Positions 22,263 through 31,830 of a DNA stretch of 46,533 nucleotides are shown here, piece after piece. Below the pieces are notes generated by a model. It made no database searches, had not been told where the DNA came from, and saw only the letters and a list, made by a program, of their open reading frames with translations. The DNA comes from Clostridia bacterium (lineage in GTDB: Bacteria > Bacillota > Clostridia > Oscillospirales > CAG-272). The DNA lies in assembly GCA_017456545.1 (NCBI GenBank), contig JAFTJE010000013.1:1-46533 (forward strand), in the 5' to 3' direction. Position 1 is the stretch's first letter; every line of letters starts with the position of its first letter. A program made the translations under genes and the position numbers.

Positions 22263-23108
22263 TTATTTAACATTTACAGTCTTGCCTGCCGGCACTACAA
22301 ACGGTACACCGTCCTTGGCAAGCCAGATGTCGTAGGCTGAGGGATTTGAAATAACACTCATATCTATGGAATAAATCAGAGATTTATATGCCATTACATA
22401 ATTGTAAAGCTCTATTGTGGTGGGATACCACACATCCTCTCTGCCACTTACCCTTTTGCAAAAGCTTTCTATTCTCTCCCAATTTTCGGGACTGTCAAAC
22501 TCATAGGAGTGTCCCCATACGCTGAAGAGATAGCCTGCTTTTCTGTGATGGTTGGTAAGAGGATTTTCGTTTATAAATCTTTCTGCCAGGTCGAAAAGAC
22601 GGCTGTCGGACTGATGGCAGGTGGTATCCATTTCAAGCCAGTTTTCGGGCACATCAAATTCATGATTCTTTGTGAAGCCTATGCAGGTACGGGCATAGAC
22701 AAGTCCGTTTATTTTAAGAGCAGTAATTGTATCGTCGTTGTAATTGCCGTAGGGGTATACAAAGCCCTTTATAATTTCCCCGGTGTACTCCTCAAGGGTA
22801 AGTCTGTCCTTGTAAAGCTCGTAGTTCATAGCCTCTGAGGGGAGACGGTCAAGGTGGGGATGGGTATAGCCGTGACAAGCTATTTCGTGCCCCTTATAAA
22901 GCTCCTTAATTTCGGAAATAGGTATATTCCAGGGGTCATTTTGTCCCTCTGCCCTTACACAGTTGCAGGATGATATATTAAAGCTGCTTTTAAGTCCGTA
23001 TTTATTAAAAAGTGCCACCAGGGGTCTGTCATTTTTGCAGGCATCGTCAAAGCTCAAGGTAAGAGCCTTTGCTTTGCCCCGGGGGTACAACATCATATAA
23101 TGCTTCAT
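22263..23108 (-). CDS. Polysaccharide deacetylase (NodB/CE4 family)
   Basis: The 281-residue protein has the CE4 metal triad: Asp-Asp in ALTLSFDDACKND (near residues 19-31) and the HGYTHPHLD His pair, followed by FVYPYGNYND as the third motif. Such enzymes remove acetyl groups from peptidoglycan or other N-acetyl sugars. No signal peptide or membrane anchor is visible, which is unusual for a cell-wall enzyme, so a soluble sugar substrate is possible. ATG 23108 follows AAAGGAG. It starts 11 bases after the tgt stop and is the last gene of the operon. Confidence 0.86.
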   Translation of the reverse strand: MKHYMMLYPRGKAKALTLSFDDACKNDRPLVALFNKYGLKSSFNISSCNCVRAEGQNDPWNIPISEIKELYKGHEIACHGYTHPHLDRLPSEAMNYELYKDRLTLEEYTGEIIKGFVYPYGNYNDDTITALKINGLVYARTCIGFTKNHEFDVPENWLEMDTTCHQSDSRLFDLAERFINENPLTNHHRKAGYLFSVWGHSYEFDSPENWERIESFCKRVSGREDVWYPTTIELYNYVMAYKSLIYSIDMSVISNPSAYDIWLAKDGVPFVVPAGKTVNVK

Positions 23109-23119
23109 ATTAGCTCCTT

Positions 23120-24256
23120 TCAATCGGGATTGCGTTCTCCCAGAAGGATTCTGTATTTATGATAAAAGCTCTCGAAGTATTCATTGTCAAGGGCATCTCT
23201 TATCTTCTGCATGAGCTCATTGTAGAAGTAAAGGTTATGCAATACACAAAGACGCATACCAAGAGTTTCCTTTGCCTTTATAAGGTGTCTTATATATGCT
23301 CTGGAATGATTACGGCAGGCAGGACAGCCACAGTTTTCATCTATCGGTCTTGAATCCCTTGCGTACTTTTCATTCATTATATTCATTTTTCCGTGCCAGG
23401 TAAAGAGATTACCGTGACGGGCGTTACGGCTTGGCATTACGCAGTCAAAGAAGTCTACGCCTCTGTGCACTGCCTCAAGGATATTACAGGGGGTGCCGAC
23501 ACCCATCAGATATCTTGGCTTATTTACCGGCATATAGGGCTCAACCACATCAATGATTCTGTACATTTCCTCAGTTTCCTCACCTACTGCAAGACCACCG
23601 ATGGCATAGCCGTCAAGATCAAGCTCTGCAATCTCCTGCATATGCTTGATGCGTAGATCCTCAAAGGTACTGCCCTGATTTATGCCGAAGAGCATCTGAT
23701 GCTTGTTAATGGTTTCAGGCAAGGAATTAAGTCTTTCCATCTCCTTTTTACATCTTACAAGCCATCTGACTGTTCTGTCACAGGACTGCTTTGTGTATTC
23801 ATATGTGGCAGGGTTTTCAATGCACTCATCAAACGCCATAGCAATGGTGGATGCGAGATTTGACTGTATCTGCATACTCTCCTCGGGCCCCATAAAAATA
23901 CGCTTACCGTCTATATGAGAAGCAAATTTTACACCCTCCTCGGTAATTTTACGGAGCTGAGCAAGTGAAAATACCTGAAATCCACCACTATCCGTAAGAA
24001 CAGGCTTATCCCAATTAAAGAACTTATGTATACCACCGAGATCGTGAATGAGCTTATCGCCCGGACGGATATGAAGATGATATGTGTTGGAGAGCTCTAC
24101 CTGACAGTTAAGCTCCTGTAAATCTATTGTGGAAACTCCACCCTTTATTGCGGCACAGGTTCCCACATTCATAAACACAGGGGTCTCGATTTTACCGTGT
24201 ACCGTATCCATTGTACAGCGTCTTGCTCTACCCTCTGTTTTCAAAACCTTAAACAT
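23120..24256 (-). CDS. tgt: tRNA-guanine transglycosylase (queuine insertion)
   Basis: The 378-residue enzyme swaps guanine-34 of GUN-anticodon tRNAs for the queuosine precursor preQ1. It shows catalytic-Asp motifs LTDSGGFQVFSL and FDCVMPSRNARHG, the GGLAVGE loop and the zinc site CGCPACRNHSRAYIRHL. Length is normal. Its ATG overlaps the mutL stop by one base (TAATG). Terminal reductase and transport genes for preQ1 are not in this window. Confidence 0.96.
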   Translation of the reverse strand: MFKVLKTEGRARRCTMDTVHGKIETPVFMNVGTCAAIKGGVSTIDLQELNCQVELSNTYHLHIRPGDKLIHDLGGIHKFFNWDKPVLTDSGGFQVFSLAQLRKITEEGVKFASHIDGKRIFMGPEESMQIQSNLASTIAMAFDECIENPATYEYTKQSCDRTVRWLVRCKKEMERLNSLPETINKHQMLFGINQGSTFEDLRIKHMQEIAELDLDGYAIGGLAVGEETEEMYRIIDVVEPYMPVNKPRYLMGVGTPCNILEAVHRGVDFFDCVMPSRNARHGNLFTWHGKMNIMNEKYARDSRPIDENCGCPACRNHSRAYIRHLIKAKETLGMRLCVLHNLYFYNELMQKIRDALDNEYFESFYHKYRILLGERNPD

Positions 24257-26250
24257 TATTTGATCCTTTCAAACTGTTTTTCAAGAAAATGCTTTGTTAT
24301 TTCAAAGGCCACCGGCCTACCGTGGGGACAATATCTTATATTATCAAGGGTAAGCACTCTGTCGCATATCCACTTGATTTGTGCCCTGTCATATATACGG
24401 CCTGCCTTGATTGCTGCCTTACATGATGCCTGATACAGTGCCCTTTCGTAATATTCGTCCCTTGTGTGCATGGCATCGCCCTCGCCCGTCAAAAGCTTTG
24501 TGGCAAAGGTTATAAACATATCGGATGCACAGGATGGCTCAATCCCCGTAGGAATCTCGTAAATTGAGACACATCCCCCATTTATTTCAAAGCTGAAGCC
24601 TGTTTTGTTTATATGCTCACGCCATTCCTCAATTACTCCGATTTCGTCGCTTGTAAGATACACCTCAATAGGTATCATAAGCATTTGGGATGAGGGAGTG
24701 GCTGATTTTGTTATTGCCTTCAAGTCCTCAAATATAATTCTTTCATGGGCTGCGTGCTTATCTATCATATACATAGTCTCGCCAAGCTCCACTATTACAT
24801 AGGTATTGAACACCTCGCCAACGAGATTATAATCGGGAACCACGATTTCCCTTGTCTCAGCCTTAGCCTCAACAAATGATGGCACCTTAACTGTTTTGGG
24901 GAATGCTTCAGGACTCTGCTGAATTTCGGGTGCTATAGCCTCTGTTTTTTCCGCCTTTTGGTTGGAAAATTCGGTAACGGTGCCCAAATTCGGTGACGGA
25001 TTGGTCCTCTGCTGTATCTTTAAGTCCGAAATATCAAGTGCCTTATAGGGTGCTGTTTCATTCTTTTTCTCGGTGGAAATATCATATTTTATCGATGCTC
25101 CACTCCTCAGAACTCCTACATTACCCTTTGAATCGAAGACAATTCTTTCAGGCTTTGGCTCATTCTTATCCCTTACCTGGAAAATAGTACTCATATAGGC
25201 CTTTGCCTTTTCTGCCACAGGGTCCTTCTCCTGAGGAGAGTCAAAAAGCTCGGGGCGGGAAACCTGATTTGTAAGGGCTGTTTTTACTGCGTAATATACT
25301 GCCTCAAAAATCAGCTTCTCGTTTGAGAATTTAACCTCCAGCTTGGAGGGATGAACATTTACATCCACGCTTGAGGGGTCTATTTCAATATTAAGAACGC
25401 AGAAGGGGAATTTATCCGAGGGGATGTAGGACACATACGCCTGCTCAATTGCCGCAGAGGCAGTCTTACTCTTTACAAATCTCGAATTAATATAGAAATT
25501 TTCAAAATTTCTGTTTGCTCTTACAAGCTCGGGAGTGGAGATAAAGCCCTCTACTCTTATTCCGTTATCCTCTCTGTCAACTCTTACTGTCTTTTTTGCT
25601 ATATCCCTACCGAGGAGGGCGTATACCGTATTTATAAGACTTCCATCACCCGAGGTGATATATTTTATTTCTCCGTCCATTATGTATCGGAATGAAATAT
25701 CCGGCTTTGACATAGCTACCTTTTCAATTACAGCGGTAATTGCGGCTGCCTCTGTCATATCCTTTTTCAAAAATTTCTTTCTTGCAGGAACATTGTAGAA
25801 AAGATCCTCCACAATAACGGTCGTGCCCTTGGCACAGCCCGTTCTCATGTGACCTGAAATTTCTCCGCCGTGGCACTCCAGGAGTCCACCCATTTCCTCT
25901 CCGTCCTGCTTTGACATAATGCGAAGTTTTGATACGGAGGCGATTGCGGCAAGTGCCTCTCCCCTGAAGCCGAGAGTCATAATTGCCTCTAAGTCAGCTT
26001 GGTCCTTTATTTTACTTGTTGCATGGCGTAAGATGGCAACGGGTAAATCATTATACTCGATTCCGCATCCGTCGTCACTTACCCTTATAAATGCAACTCC
26101 GCCCTTTTTAATTTCTACCGTGATGCTTTTTGCTCCCGAATCAATTGCATTCTCAAGAAGCTCCTTTACAACAGATGAGGGACGGTCAACCACCTCTCCT
26201 GCCGCTATAAGATTGGCAACATCAAAGCCAAGAACATTTATTCTTCCCAT
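24256..26250 (-). CDS. mutL: DNA mismatch repair protein MutL
   Basis: The 664-residue protein has the GHKL ATPase N-terminus (VANLIAAGEVVDRPSSVVKE, NAIDSGA, VSDDGCGI, TLGFRGEAL), a variable linker (about 350-470) and a C-terminal dimerisation domain. The metal-binding endonuclease motif is present as DKHAAHERIIFE, and CPHGRP is near the end, so it should be the nicking type found in bacteria without MutH. It follows mutS by 56 bases. Confidence 0.96.
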   Translation of the reverse strand: MGRINVLGFDVANLIAAGEVVDRPSSVVKELLENAIDSGAKSITVEIKKGGVAFIRVSDDGCGIEYNDLPVAILRHATSKIKDQADLEAIMTLGFRGEALAAIASVSKLRIMSKQDGEEMGGLLECHGGEISGHMRTGCAKGTTVIVEDLFYNVPARKKFLKKDMTEAAAITAVIEKVAMSKPDISFRYIMDGEIKYITSGDGSLINTVYALLGRDIAKKTVRVDREDNGIRVEGFISTPELVRANRNFENFYINSRFVKSKTASAAIEQAYVSYIPSDKFPFCVLNIEIDPSSVDVNVHPSKLEVKFSNEKLIFEAVYYAVKTALTNQVSRPELFDSPQEKDPVAEKAKAYMSTIFQVRDKNEPKPERIVFDSKGNVGVLRSGASIKYDISTEKKNETAPYKALDISDLKIQQRTNPSPNLGTVTEFSNQKAEKTEAIAPEIQQSPEAFPKTVKVPSFVEAKAETREIVVPDYNLVGEVFNTYVIVELGETMYMIDKHAAHERIIFEDLKAITKSATPSSQMLMIPIEVYLTSDEIGVIEEWREHINKTGFSFEINGGCVSIYEIPTGIEPSCASDMFITFATKLLTGEGDAMHTRDEYYERALYQASCKAAIKAGRIYDRAQIKWICDRVLTLDNIRYCPHGRPVAFEITKHFLEKQFERIK

Positions 26251-26306
26251 CCCTTCACCGTCCTTTCGGGAATATGCACAACGGCTACGCCATATTGTGT
26301 CATAGA

Positions 26307-28892
26307 TTACTGAAATAATTTTTTAAGCTCAAAAATGAAATTCATAGCCTCTATGGGGGTCAGTGTATTTATATCCACCCTTTTAATCCTGTCTGCAGCC
26401 TCATAAACACTGATATCCTCAATCGACATCTCCATAGGCATACTTTCCTGTATTCTTGCACGGGGCGTACGCCTTGTATCCTCTGTGCCGTTTACCATAT
26501 CGGCAAGGATAGCCTTAGCCCTTTTGATTACCTCATTCGGAACTCCGGCAAGCTTTGAAACCTCGATTCCGTAGCTGTCATCGGTGGGGCCCTTAACAAT
26601 TTTACGAAGGAAGATAATATCCTCGCCTCGCTTCTTTGCCGCTATGTTATAATTAACCACTCCGTTTATTTCCTCTTCAAGGGAGGTAAGCTCGTGATAG
26701 TGGGTAGCGAACATAGTTTTCGCACCGATTTTTTTACCTGCCGTATATTCTGCTATTGCCTTTGCCATACTCATACCGTCAAAGGTGCTTGTACCTCTGC
26801 CAATCTCATCGTAAATGATAAAGCTACGCTTTGTGGCATTGGCAAGTATATATGCAACCTCGGTCATCTCCAGCATAAATGTGGACTGTCCGGATGCCAA
26901 ATCATCGGATGCACCGACACGGGTAAACAGCTTATCCACAACTCCTATCCTTGCATCCTTGGCAGGGACGAAGGAGCCAATCTGTGCCATAACCACTATT
27001 AAAGCACTTTGTCTCATATAAGTAGATTTACCTGCCATATTAGGTCCTGTAATCAGGGCAAGCTTGTCTGTGGTAGTGTTAAGATATGTATCGTTAGGCA
27101 CAAAGTAGCTGTCCTTTACAAACTGCTCAACCACGGGATGCCGTCCGTCCTTAATGTCGATTATATCGCTATAATCAACCTCGGGGCAAACATAATTATT
27201 CTTCATTGCTACCTCTGCAAGAGATATATAAACATCAAGCTTGGCAAGAAGGTTAGCACTCTTTTGTATTCTTTTAAGATTCTTTGCAATCTCGTCTCTT
27301 AAGATAATGAATATATCGTATTCAAGGGCACACACCTTATCGGTAGCACCGAGAACCGTTGCCTCCATGCTCTTAAGCTCCTCTGTGATGTATCTTTCAC
27401 AGTTGGAAAGCGTTTGCTTTCTGATATATGTATCGGGTACCTGGGATACAAGGGATTTTGTCACCTCTATATAGTATCCAAATACTCTGTTATATCCGAT
27501 TTTAAGGGTCTTTATACCCGTCTTTTCCCTCTCGCTTTCCTCAATCTGAGAAATCCAGCCCTTACCGTCTGTCATTATAGCACGGAGGCTGTCTACGGTT
27601 TCGTCTACTCCGTCCTTGATAAAGCCTCCCTCTCTTATGGAGAACGGTGGATTTTCAACTAAGGTGGAGTCAATGGCGTTATAGATATCCTCAAGTGTAT
27701 CTATTTCATCCCTGATGGCAGAAAGCTCGGGAGTGTTTACGGTATAAAGTAAATTTTTGATTTCGGGAATTACTGAAACGGTGGAGGAAATTGCCCGTAG
27801 GTCCTTGCCTCCCGCTGTGCCGTACACTACCTTGGTCATGAGCCTTTCAAGGTCCAAAACTCCCGATAACAGGTGAGAAATTTCCTCTCTTAAGACAAAA
27901 TTATTTACAAGCTCGGAGACTGCCCCCTGACGGGCTGTGATTTTTTTTACATCAACTAACGGATGCTCCACAAAATTGCGTAGCATTCTTGCTCCCATAG
28001 CTGTTTTTGTCTTGTCGAGAACCCAGAAAAGAGAGCCTCTCTTTTCCTTACTTCTCATGGTTTCACAAAGCTCAAGATTACGGCGAGTGTTAAGGTCCAT
28101 TTCAAGATACTGTCCCTCTCCGTATACATTGAGATTGTTTATGTAGGAAATATCCGTCCTCTGTGTGGAACGGATGTAGTCAAGTATAGCTCCGAGAGCA
28201 CAAATCATAGGCTCATCGTTACCGTACTTAACAATAAAGTCGCTGCCAAAGTGATCTGTAACCTCTTTACTTGACTTGGCATATTCAAAAATATCATAGA
28301 AATCAAATTCGCAAAGGGCACCGAGCCTGGTCTTTGCAAAATCGTAAAGATATGACGCATTATCCATTGATGCGTTTACAATAATTTCCTTCGGTGCATA
28401 GGTGCCGAGCTCGTTCAATACCTTGCTCCTCTCGTTTTCAACGGAGGTGGCACTGATTTCTCCTGTGGAAACATCGGCAAAGGAAATACCGACTCCCTTG
28501 GGAGAAAGACATATAGCACAAAGATAGTTATTTTTGTTTTCCGAGAGAAGATTTGATTCAACCACGGTACCGGGGGTAATTTCCCTTACCACCTCTCGCT
28601 TAACAAGTCCCTTTGCTGTGGATGGGTCCTCCATCTGCTCACAAATTGCAACCTTGTAGCCCTTGGAAATAAGCTTACCGATATATGATTCCGCACTGTG
28701 ATACGGAACACCGCACATTGGTGCTCTTTCCGGCTCTCCACAGTCCCGACCTGTCAGGGTAAGCTCCAGCTCTCTTGACGCCCTTATAGCATCGTCAAAG
28801 AACATTTCATAAAAATCTCCAAGACGATAAAACAGTATAAAATCCTTATACTGCTGTTTTATATCAAGATATTGTTGCATCATGGATGTCAT
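26307..28892 (-). CDS. mutS: DNA mismatch recognition ATPase MutS
   Basis: The 861-residue MutS1 protein has the mismatch-wedge motif FYRLGDFYEMF (near residues 21-31, Phe-x-Glu), Walker A GPNMAGKSTYMRQ, Walker B FIIYDEIGRGTSTFDG and the helix-turn-helix tail. Length is typical. It starts 31 bases after the YlbF-family gene, and the first ATG has GAGGA upstream. Confidence 0.96.
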   Translation of the reverse strand: MTSMMQQYLDIKQQYKDFILFYRLGDFYEMFFDDAIRASRELELTLTGRDCGEPERAPMCGVPYHSAESYIGKLISKGYKVAICEQMEDPSTAKGLVKREVVREITPGTVVESNLLSENKNNYLCAICLSPKGVGISFADVSTGEISATSVENERSKVLNELGTYAPKEIIVNASMDNASYLYDFAKTRLGALCEFDFYDIFEYAKSSKEVTDHFGSDFIVKYGNDEPMICALGAILDYIRSTQRTDISYINNLNVYGEGQYLEMDLNTRRNLELCETMRSKEKRGSLFWVLDKTKTAMGARMLRNFVEHPLVDVKKITARQGAVSELVNNFVLREEISHLLSGVLDLERLMTKVVYGTAGGKDLRAISSTVSVIPEIKNLLYTVNTPELSAIRDEIDTLEDIYNAIDSTLVENPPFSIREGGFIKDGVDETVDSLRAIMTDGKGWISQIEESEREKTGIKTLKIGYNRVFGYYIEVTKSLVSQVPDTYIRKQTLSNCERYITEELKSMEATVLGATDKVCALEYDIFIILRDEIAKNLKRIQKSANLLAKLDVYISLAEVAMKNNYVCPEVDYSDIIDIKDGRHPVVEQFVKDSYFVPNDTYLNTTTDKLALITGPNMAGKSTYMRQSALIVVMAQIGSFVPAKDARIGVVDKLFTRVGASDDLASGQSTFMLEMTEVAYILANATKRSFIIYDEIGRGTSTFDGMSMAKAIAEYTAGKKIGAKTMFATHYHELTSLEEEINGVVNYNIAAKKRGEDIIFLRKIVKGPTDDSYGIEVSKLAGVPNEVIKRAKAILADMVNGTEDTRRTPRARIQESMPMEMSIEDISVYEAADRIKRVDINTLTPIEAMNFIFELKKLFQ

Positions 28893-28923
28893 ACTGTTTT
28901 TATCCTCTCTTTGATAATTCTAA

Positions 28924-29319
28924 TTAGTGATTGTGGGAGCAGCCACCGCCACAGGTGGAGCAATCGTGAGTGCATGAGGGACGCTGACCTGTAATCTGGA
29001 ATTCGATCTCCTCATTTACCTCCTGCATAAGCTTGTTAACCTCCTCCTGGGCTCCGTTAAGAGCTATAAAGGCGGGGTTGGTTGTAACCTCTGTTACGAT
29101 AGCCTGAAGTCTGCCTTCGATTGCTGATACAACAGCTGTATCAACGGGGTCAAGCTTATATGCTTCTGCAAGAGCATTCTGCTGAGCTGCATACTCTGTC
29201 ATAAGCTCGCCAATCTTTTCATCCTTTTCATAGGCCTCTCTTGCCTCATTCATCTTAGCAATTCTCTCATCAGCCTTGATAGCCTGACCGAGCTTTGCCG
29301 CAAGTTCCATAATTTCCAT
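28924..29319 (-). CDS. YlbF/YmcA-family protein with Cys-rich tail
   Basis: The 131-residue protein is mainly long helices (AAKLGQAIKADERIAKMNEA; GELMTEYAAQQNALAEAY) as in the YlbF/YmcA (RicF/RicA) family, which in Bacillus works with YaaT on RNA processing and sporulation control. The C-terminus CTHDCSTCGGGCSHNH has four Cys and three His, fitting the cluster-binding Cys reported for that complex. No YaaT gene is in view. It lies between miaB and mutS, 18 bases after miaB. Confidence 0.82.
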   Translation of the reverse strand: MEIMELAAKLGQAIKADERIAKMNEAREAYEKDEKIGELMTEYAAQQNALAEAYKLDPVDTAVVSAIEGRLQAIVTEVTTNPAFIALNGAQEEVNKLMQEVNEEIEFQITGQRPSCTHDCSTCGGGCSHNH

Positions 29320-29337
29320 TTTTGTTTCTCCTGAAAT

Positions 29338-30738
29338 TTATATTTCACCGTAGAGGGCAAAGGTGTCCCCACGGGTGATTTTAATATTGATAAACTGTCC
29401 CGTATAGTCCTCATCACTTTCAAAATGGACTATCCTGTTGTTTTCTGTACGGGACATATAAACACCGTCATTGTTTTTGCTCTTACCGTCCACAAGCACC
29501 TTTACGGTTTTGCCAACCATAGCATCGTTAAAGTCCTTGGATATGGAGTTCTGTAAATCTACAAGACGGTTAAACCGTTCCTTCTGGATATCCTCGGGGA
29601 CCTGCTCCTCCATTTCGGACGCCGGGGTTCCCTTTCTTGGGGAATATATGAAGGTATAGATGGAGTCGTATCTTACTCTCTTTACCACATCAAGTGTCCT
29701 CTGAAAGTCCTCCTCGGTCTCCCCCGGGAAGCCAACGATTATATCGGTGGTAAGTGTAATACCGGGATTTTTAGCCTTCAGCTCATCCACTACGGACAGG
29801 TATCTTTCTATATCGTAGTGTCTGTTCATTCTCTTAAGCACGGCATCGGAGCCCGACTGTAAGGGAAGATGAAAGCAGTTAGCACAGTATTTACTGTTTG
29901 CTATCGCATCTATCATTTCGGTTGTGGCATCTTTGGGATGGCTTGTCATAAGATGTAGCCAGAAGTCACCCTCCAGCCTTGAAATTTCTTTTATAAGGTC
30001 AGCTACCGTTGGCTTACCCTCAAGGTCCTTTCCGTAGGAATTCACATTCTGTCCGAGAAGGGTTATATCCCTGTATCCGTTTTCAACAAGCTCCCTGACC
30101 TCGGCAATAATATCCTTTGGCAAACGGCTCCTCTCCCTGCCTCTTACATACGGTACTATACAGTATGTACAGAAATTGTTACATCCGTACATAATGCTGA
30201 CCCACGCTTTATATCCGCTTTTTCGGAGAACGGGTATATCCTCGCATATCTGCATTTTATCGGGGTCGGCAATAAATTTACGCTTTCCCTTAGTTAAAGC
30301 TGTATAGACAAATTCGGGGAGCCTGTGCATTGAGCCTGTACCGAAGGCAAAGTCTACATAGGGAAAGGTTATAACCTGCTTCATCCTATGCTCCTGTGCC
30401 ATCATACATCCACAAACACCGAGCACCATATCGGGATTTTTAGCCTTATTATGCTTATACCTACCTATAAAGGATAGTGCCCGTCTTTCCGCATGTTCAC
30501 GAATTGCACAAGTATTTATGATAATCAAATCGGCGGAGCTGTCATCCTCGGTGACGGTGTAGCCCAGACTTACGAGTGCACCGCTTATTCTTTCACTGTC
30601 CGCCTCATTCTGCTGACACCCAAGAGTTATCACATAGGCACAAAGACCCTTACCCTCGGTAATTTCTCTTACCTTATCCGCAAAGGCAGACTGTCTTGCT
30701 ATCTCATCCATAGGAACAAACTTACCGTTTTCTGTCAT
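29338..30738 (-). CDS. miaB: tRNA-2-methylthio-N6-dimethylallyladenosine synthase
   Basis: The 466-residue radical SAM methylthiotransferase has the three-Cys N-terminal domain (YVITLGCQQNEADSERI, INTCAIREHAERRA, GVCGCMM), the radical SAM motif CNNFCTYCIVPYVRGRERSR near the middle and a TRAM domain at the C-terminus. It adds the 2-methylthio group to i6A37 of tRNA. ATG 30738 follows AAAGGAGG; the longer frame begins within the promoter region. First gene of the operon. Confidence 0.95.
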   Translation of the reverse strand: MTENGKFVPMDEIARQSAFADKVREITEGKGLCAYVITLGCQQNEADSERISGALVSLGYTVTEDDSSADLIIINTCAIREHAERRALSFIGRYKHNKAKNPDMVLGVCGCMMAQEHRMKQVITFPYVDFAFGTGSMHRLPEFVYTALTKGKRKFIADPDKMQICEDIPVLRKSGYKAWVSIMYGCNNFCTYCIVPYVRGRERSRLPKDIIAEVRELVENGYRDITLLGQNVNSYGKDLEGKPTVADLIKEISRLEGDFWLHLMTSHPKDATTEMIDAIANSKYCANCFHLPLQSGSDAVLKRMNRHYDIERYLSVVDELKAKNPGITLTTDIIVGFPGETEEDFQRTLDVVKRVRYDSIYTFIYSPRKGTPASEMEEQVPEDIQKERFNRLVDLQNSISKDFNDAMVGKTVKVLVDGKSKNNDGVYMSRTENNRIVHFESDEDYTGQFINIKITRGDTFALYGEI

Positions 30739-30770
30739 ATGAGCTCCTCCTTTCTGAAAATATCTATAAT

Positions 30771-30799
30771 ATTTTATCATAAACAATCTAATTATTCAA
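30771..30799 (-). promoter_or_regulatory. Sigma-A promoter of the miaB-mutS-mutL operon
   Basis: Minus-strand TTGAAT (30794-30799), 17-base spacer, TAAAAT (30771-30776). Confidence 0.75.
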
Positions 30800-30858
30800 G
30801 TCTTTTTATAAATAAAGAGTAAGTCTGTTTTGTACAGAATGTGTTTATTATAAGCATA

Positions 30859-30887
30859 TTGACGGAGCAGCTGTACAATGGTATGAT
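30859..30887 (+). promoter_or_regulatory. Sigma-A promoter of the TMEM164-like gene
   Basis: TTGACG (30859-30864), 17-base spacer, TATGAT (30882-30887). It is divergent from the miaB promoter. Confidence 0.75.
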
Positions 30888-30919
30888 AAATTAAGAATAC
30901 GACACTCAAGGAGATGCTT

Positions 30920-31741
30920 ATGAAGGAATTTTTCAGTTACTTTTTCGGACAGGGAGAGGATGTAGAGTTTACCAATTTTTCATTCGCCCATTTTTTACCC
31001 ATCCTTTTAATGATAGGTGCCATAGTATTTATCTACAAATTCAGGGATGTTATCAGAGATTTCAAGCATGAGAAGACAATTCGCTTTGTCCTTGCATTTA
31101 CTATGATAATCTGCGAGATGTCATATTTCTGGCGTCTTGTAGGTGTTCCGTCCCTTGATGCAAATCCTGTTGACCATCTTCCTATCACTGTTTGTGGCTG
31201 GAGTATTATATTCTGCTCATATCTTGTTGTTACAAAATCCCAGTCACTCTTTGATATCGCTTATTTCTGGCTCTTTTCCGGAACAATATTTGCCCTTATC
31301 ACCCCAACGGTAATCACACACACAGGACCGACACGGTATCGCTATTATCAATTCTGGCTTGAGCACACTCTCGGATACATAACCATATTCTATATGATTT
31401 TCGTACACAGGATGCGTCCCACCGTAAAATCAGCAATCAAATCCTACTCTCTACTTGCTGTTTTAGCTGTGATTGCCGGATTTGCAAATTCCATAATAGG
31501 TCCGGGTGCCAATTATTTATTTATGGCAAAGCCCGAAAGCACGGAGTCTATCCTTGACTTCCTACCTGCAAATTATGCCCTCCGTATATTTGTAATGGCA
31601 CTTGCAATTACTGCTCTGTTTGTTATTTCATATCTCCCCTGGTTCTTTATGGACAGAAGGACAAAGGGGAAAAATACAGCAGAAGAAGTAAAGGCAGAGG
31701 AATGCTCCTGCTTCGAAAACCCGGAAATATCTGTTAAATAA
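30920..31741 (+). CDS. YwaF/TMEM164-family membrane protein (TIGR02206)
   Basis: The 273-residue protein has about seven transmembrane segments and the features of the YwaF/TMEM164 family: an early Phe-rich segment, YFWRLVG, DHLPITVCGWS and WLEHTLGYITIFYMIFVHR. Eukaryotic TMEM164 is an acyltransferase acting on ether lipids; bacterial members are uncharacterised. It ends in a short charged tail with CSC. ATG 30920 is preferred because AAGGAG touches the ATG at 30914 but has six-base spacing to 30920. Single-gene transcript. Confidence 0.85.
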   Translation: MKEFFSYFFGQGEDVEFTNFSFAHFLPILLMIGAIVFIYKFRDVIRDFKHEKTIRFVLAFTMIICEMSYFWRLVGVPSLDANPVDHLPITVCGWSIIFCSYLVVTKSQSLFDIAYFWLFSGTIFALITPTVITHTGPTRYRYYQFWLEHTLGYITIFYMIFVHRMRPTVKSAIKSYSLLAVLAVIAGFANSIIGPGANYLFMAKPESTESILDFLPANYALRIFVMALAITALFVISYLPWFFMDRRTKGKNTAEEVKAEECSCFENPEISVK

Positions 31742-31755
31742 TGCCGAAAAGGAAT

Positions 31756-31786
31756 AAAAAATCGCCACCGTGTGGCGATTTTTTGT
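31756..31786. terminator. Bidirectional terminator between convergent genes
   Basis: Stem AAAAATCGCCAC with GTGGCGATTTTT and loop CGT, with A/T tracts on both sides. It serves the TMEM164-like gene and probably the ABC-F gene (stop at 31831). Confidence 0.8.
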
Positions 31787-31830
31787 TTCAATAGATATTG
31801 AAAGTGTATTTTACAGCTATACTTATACCT

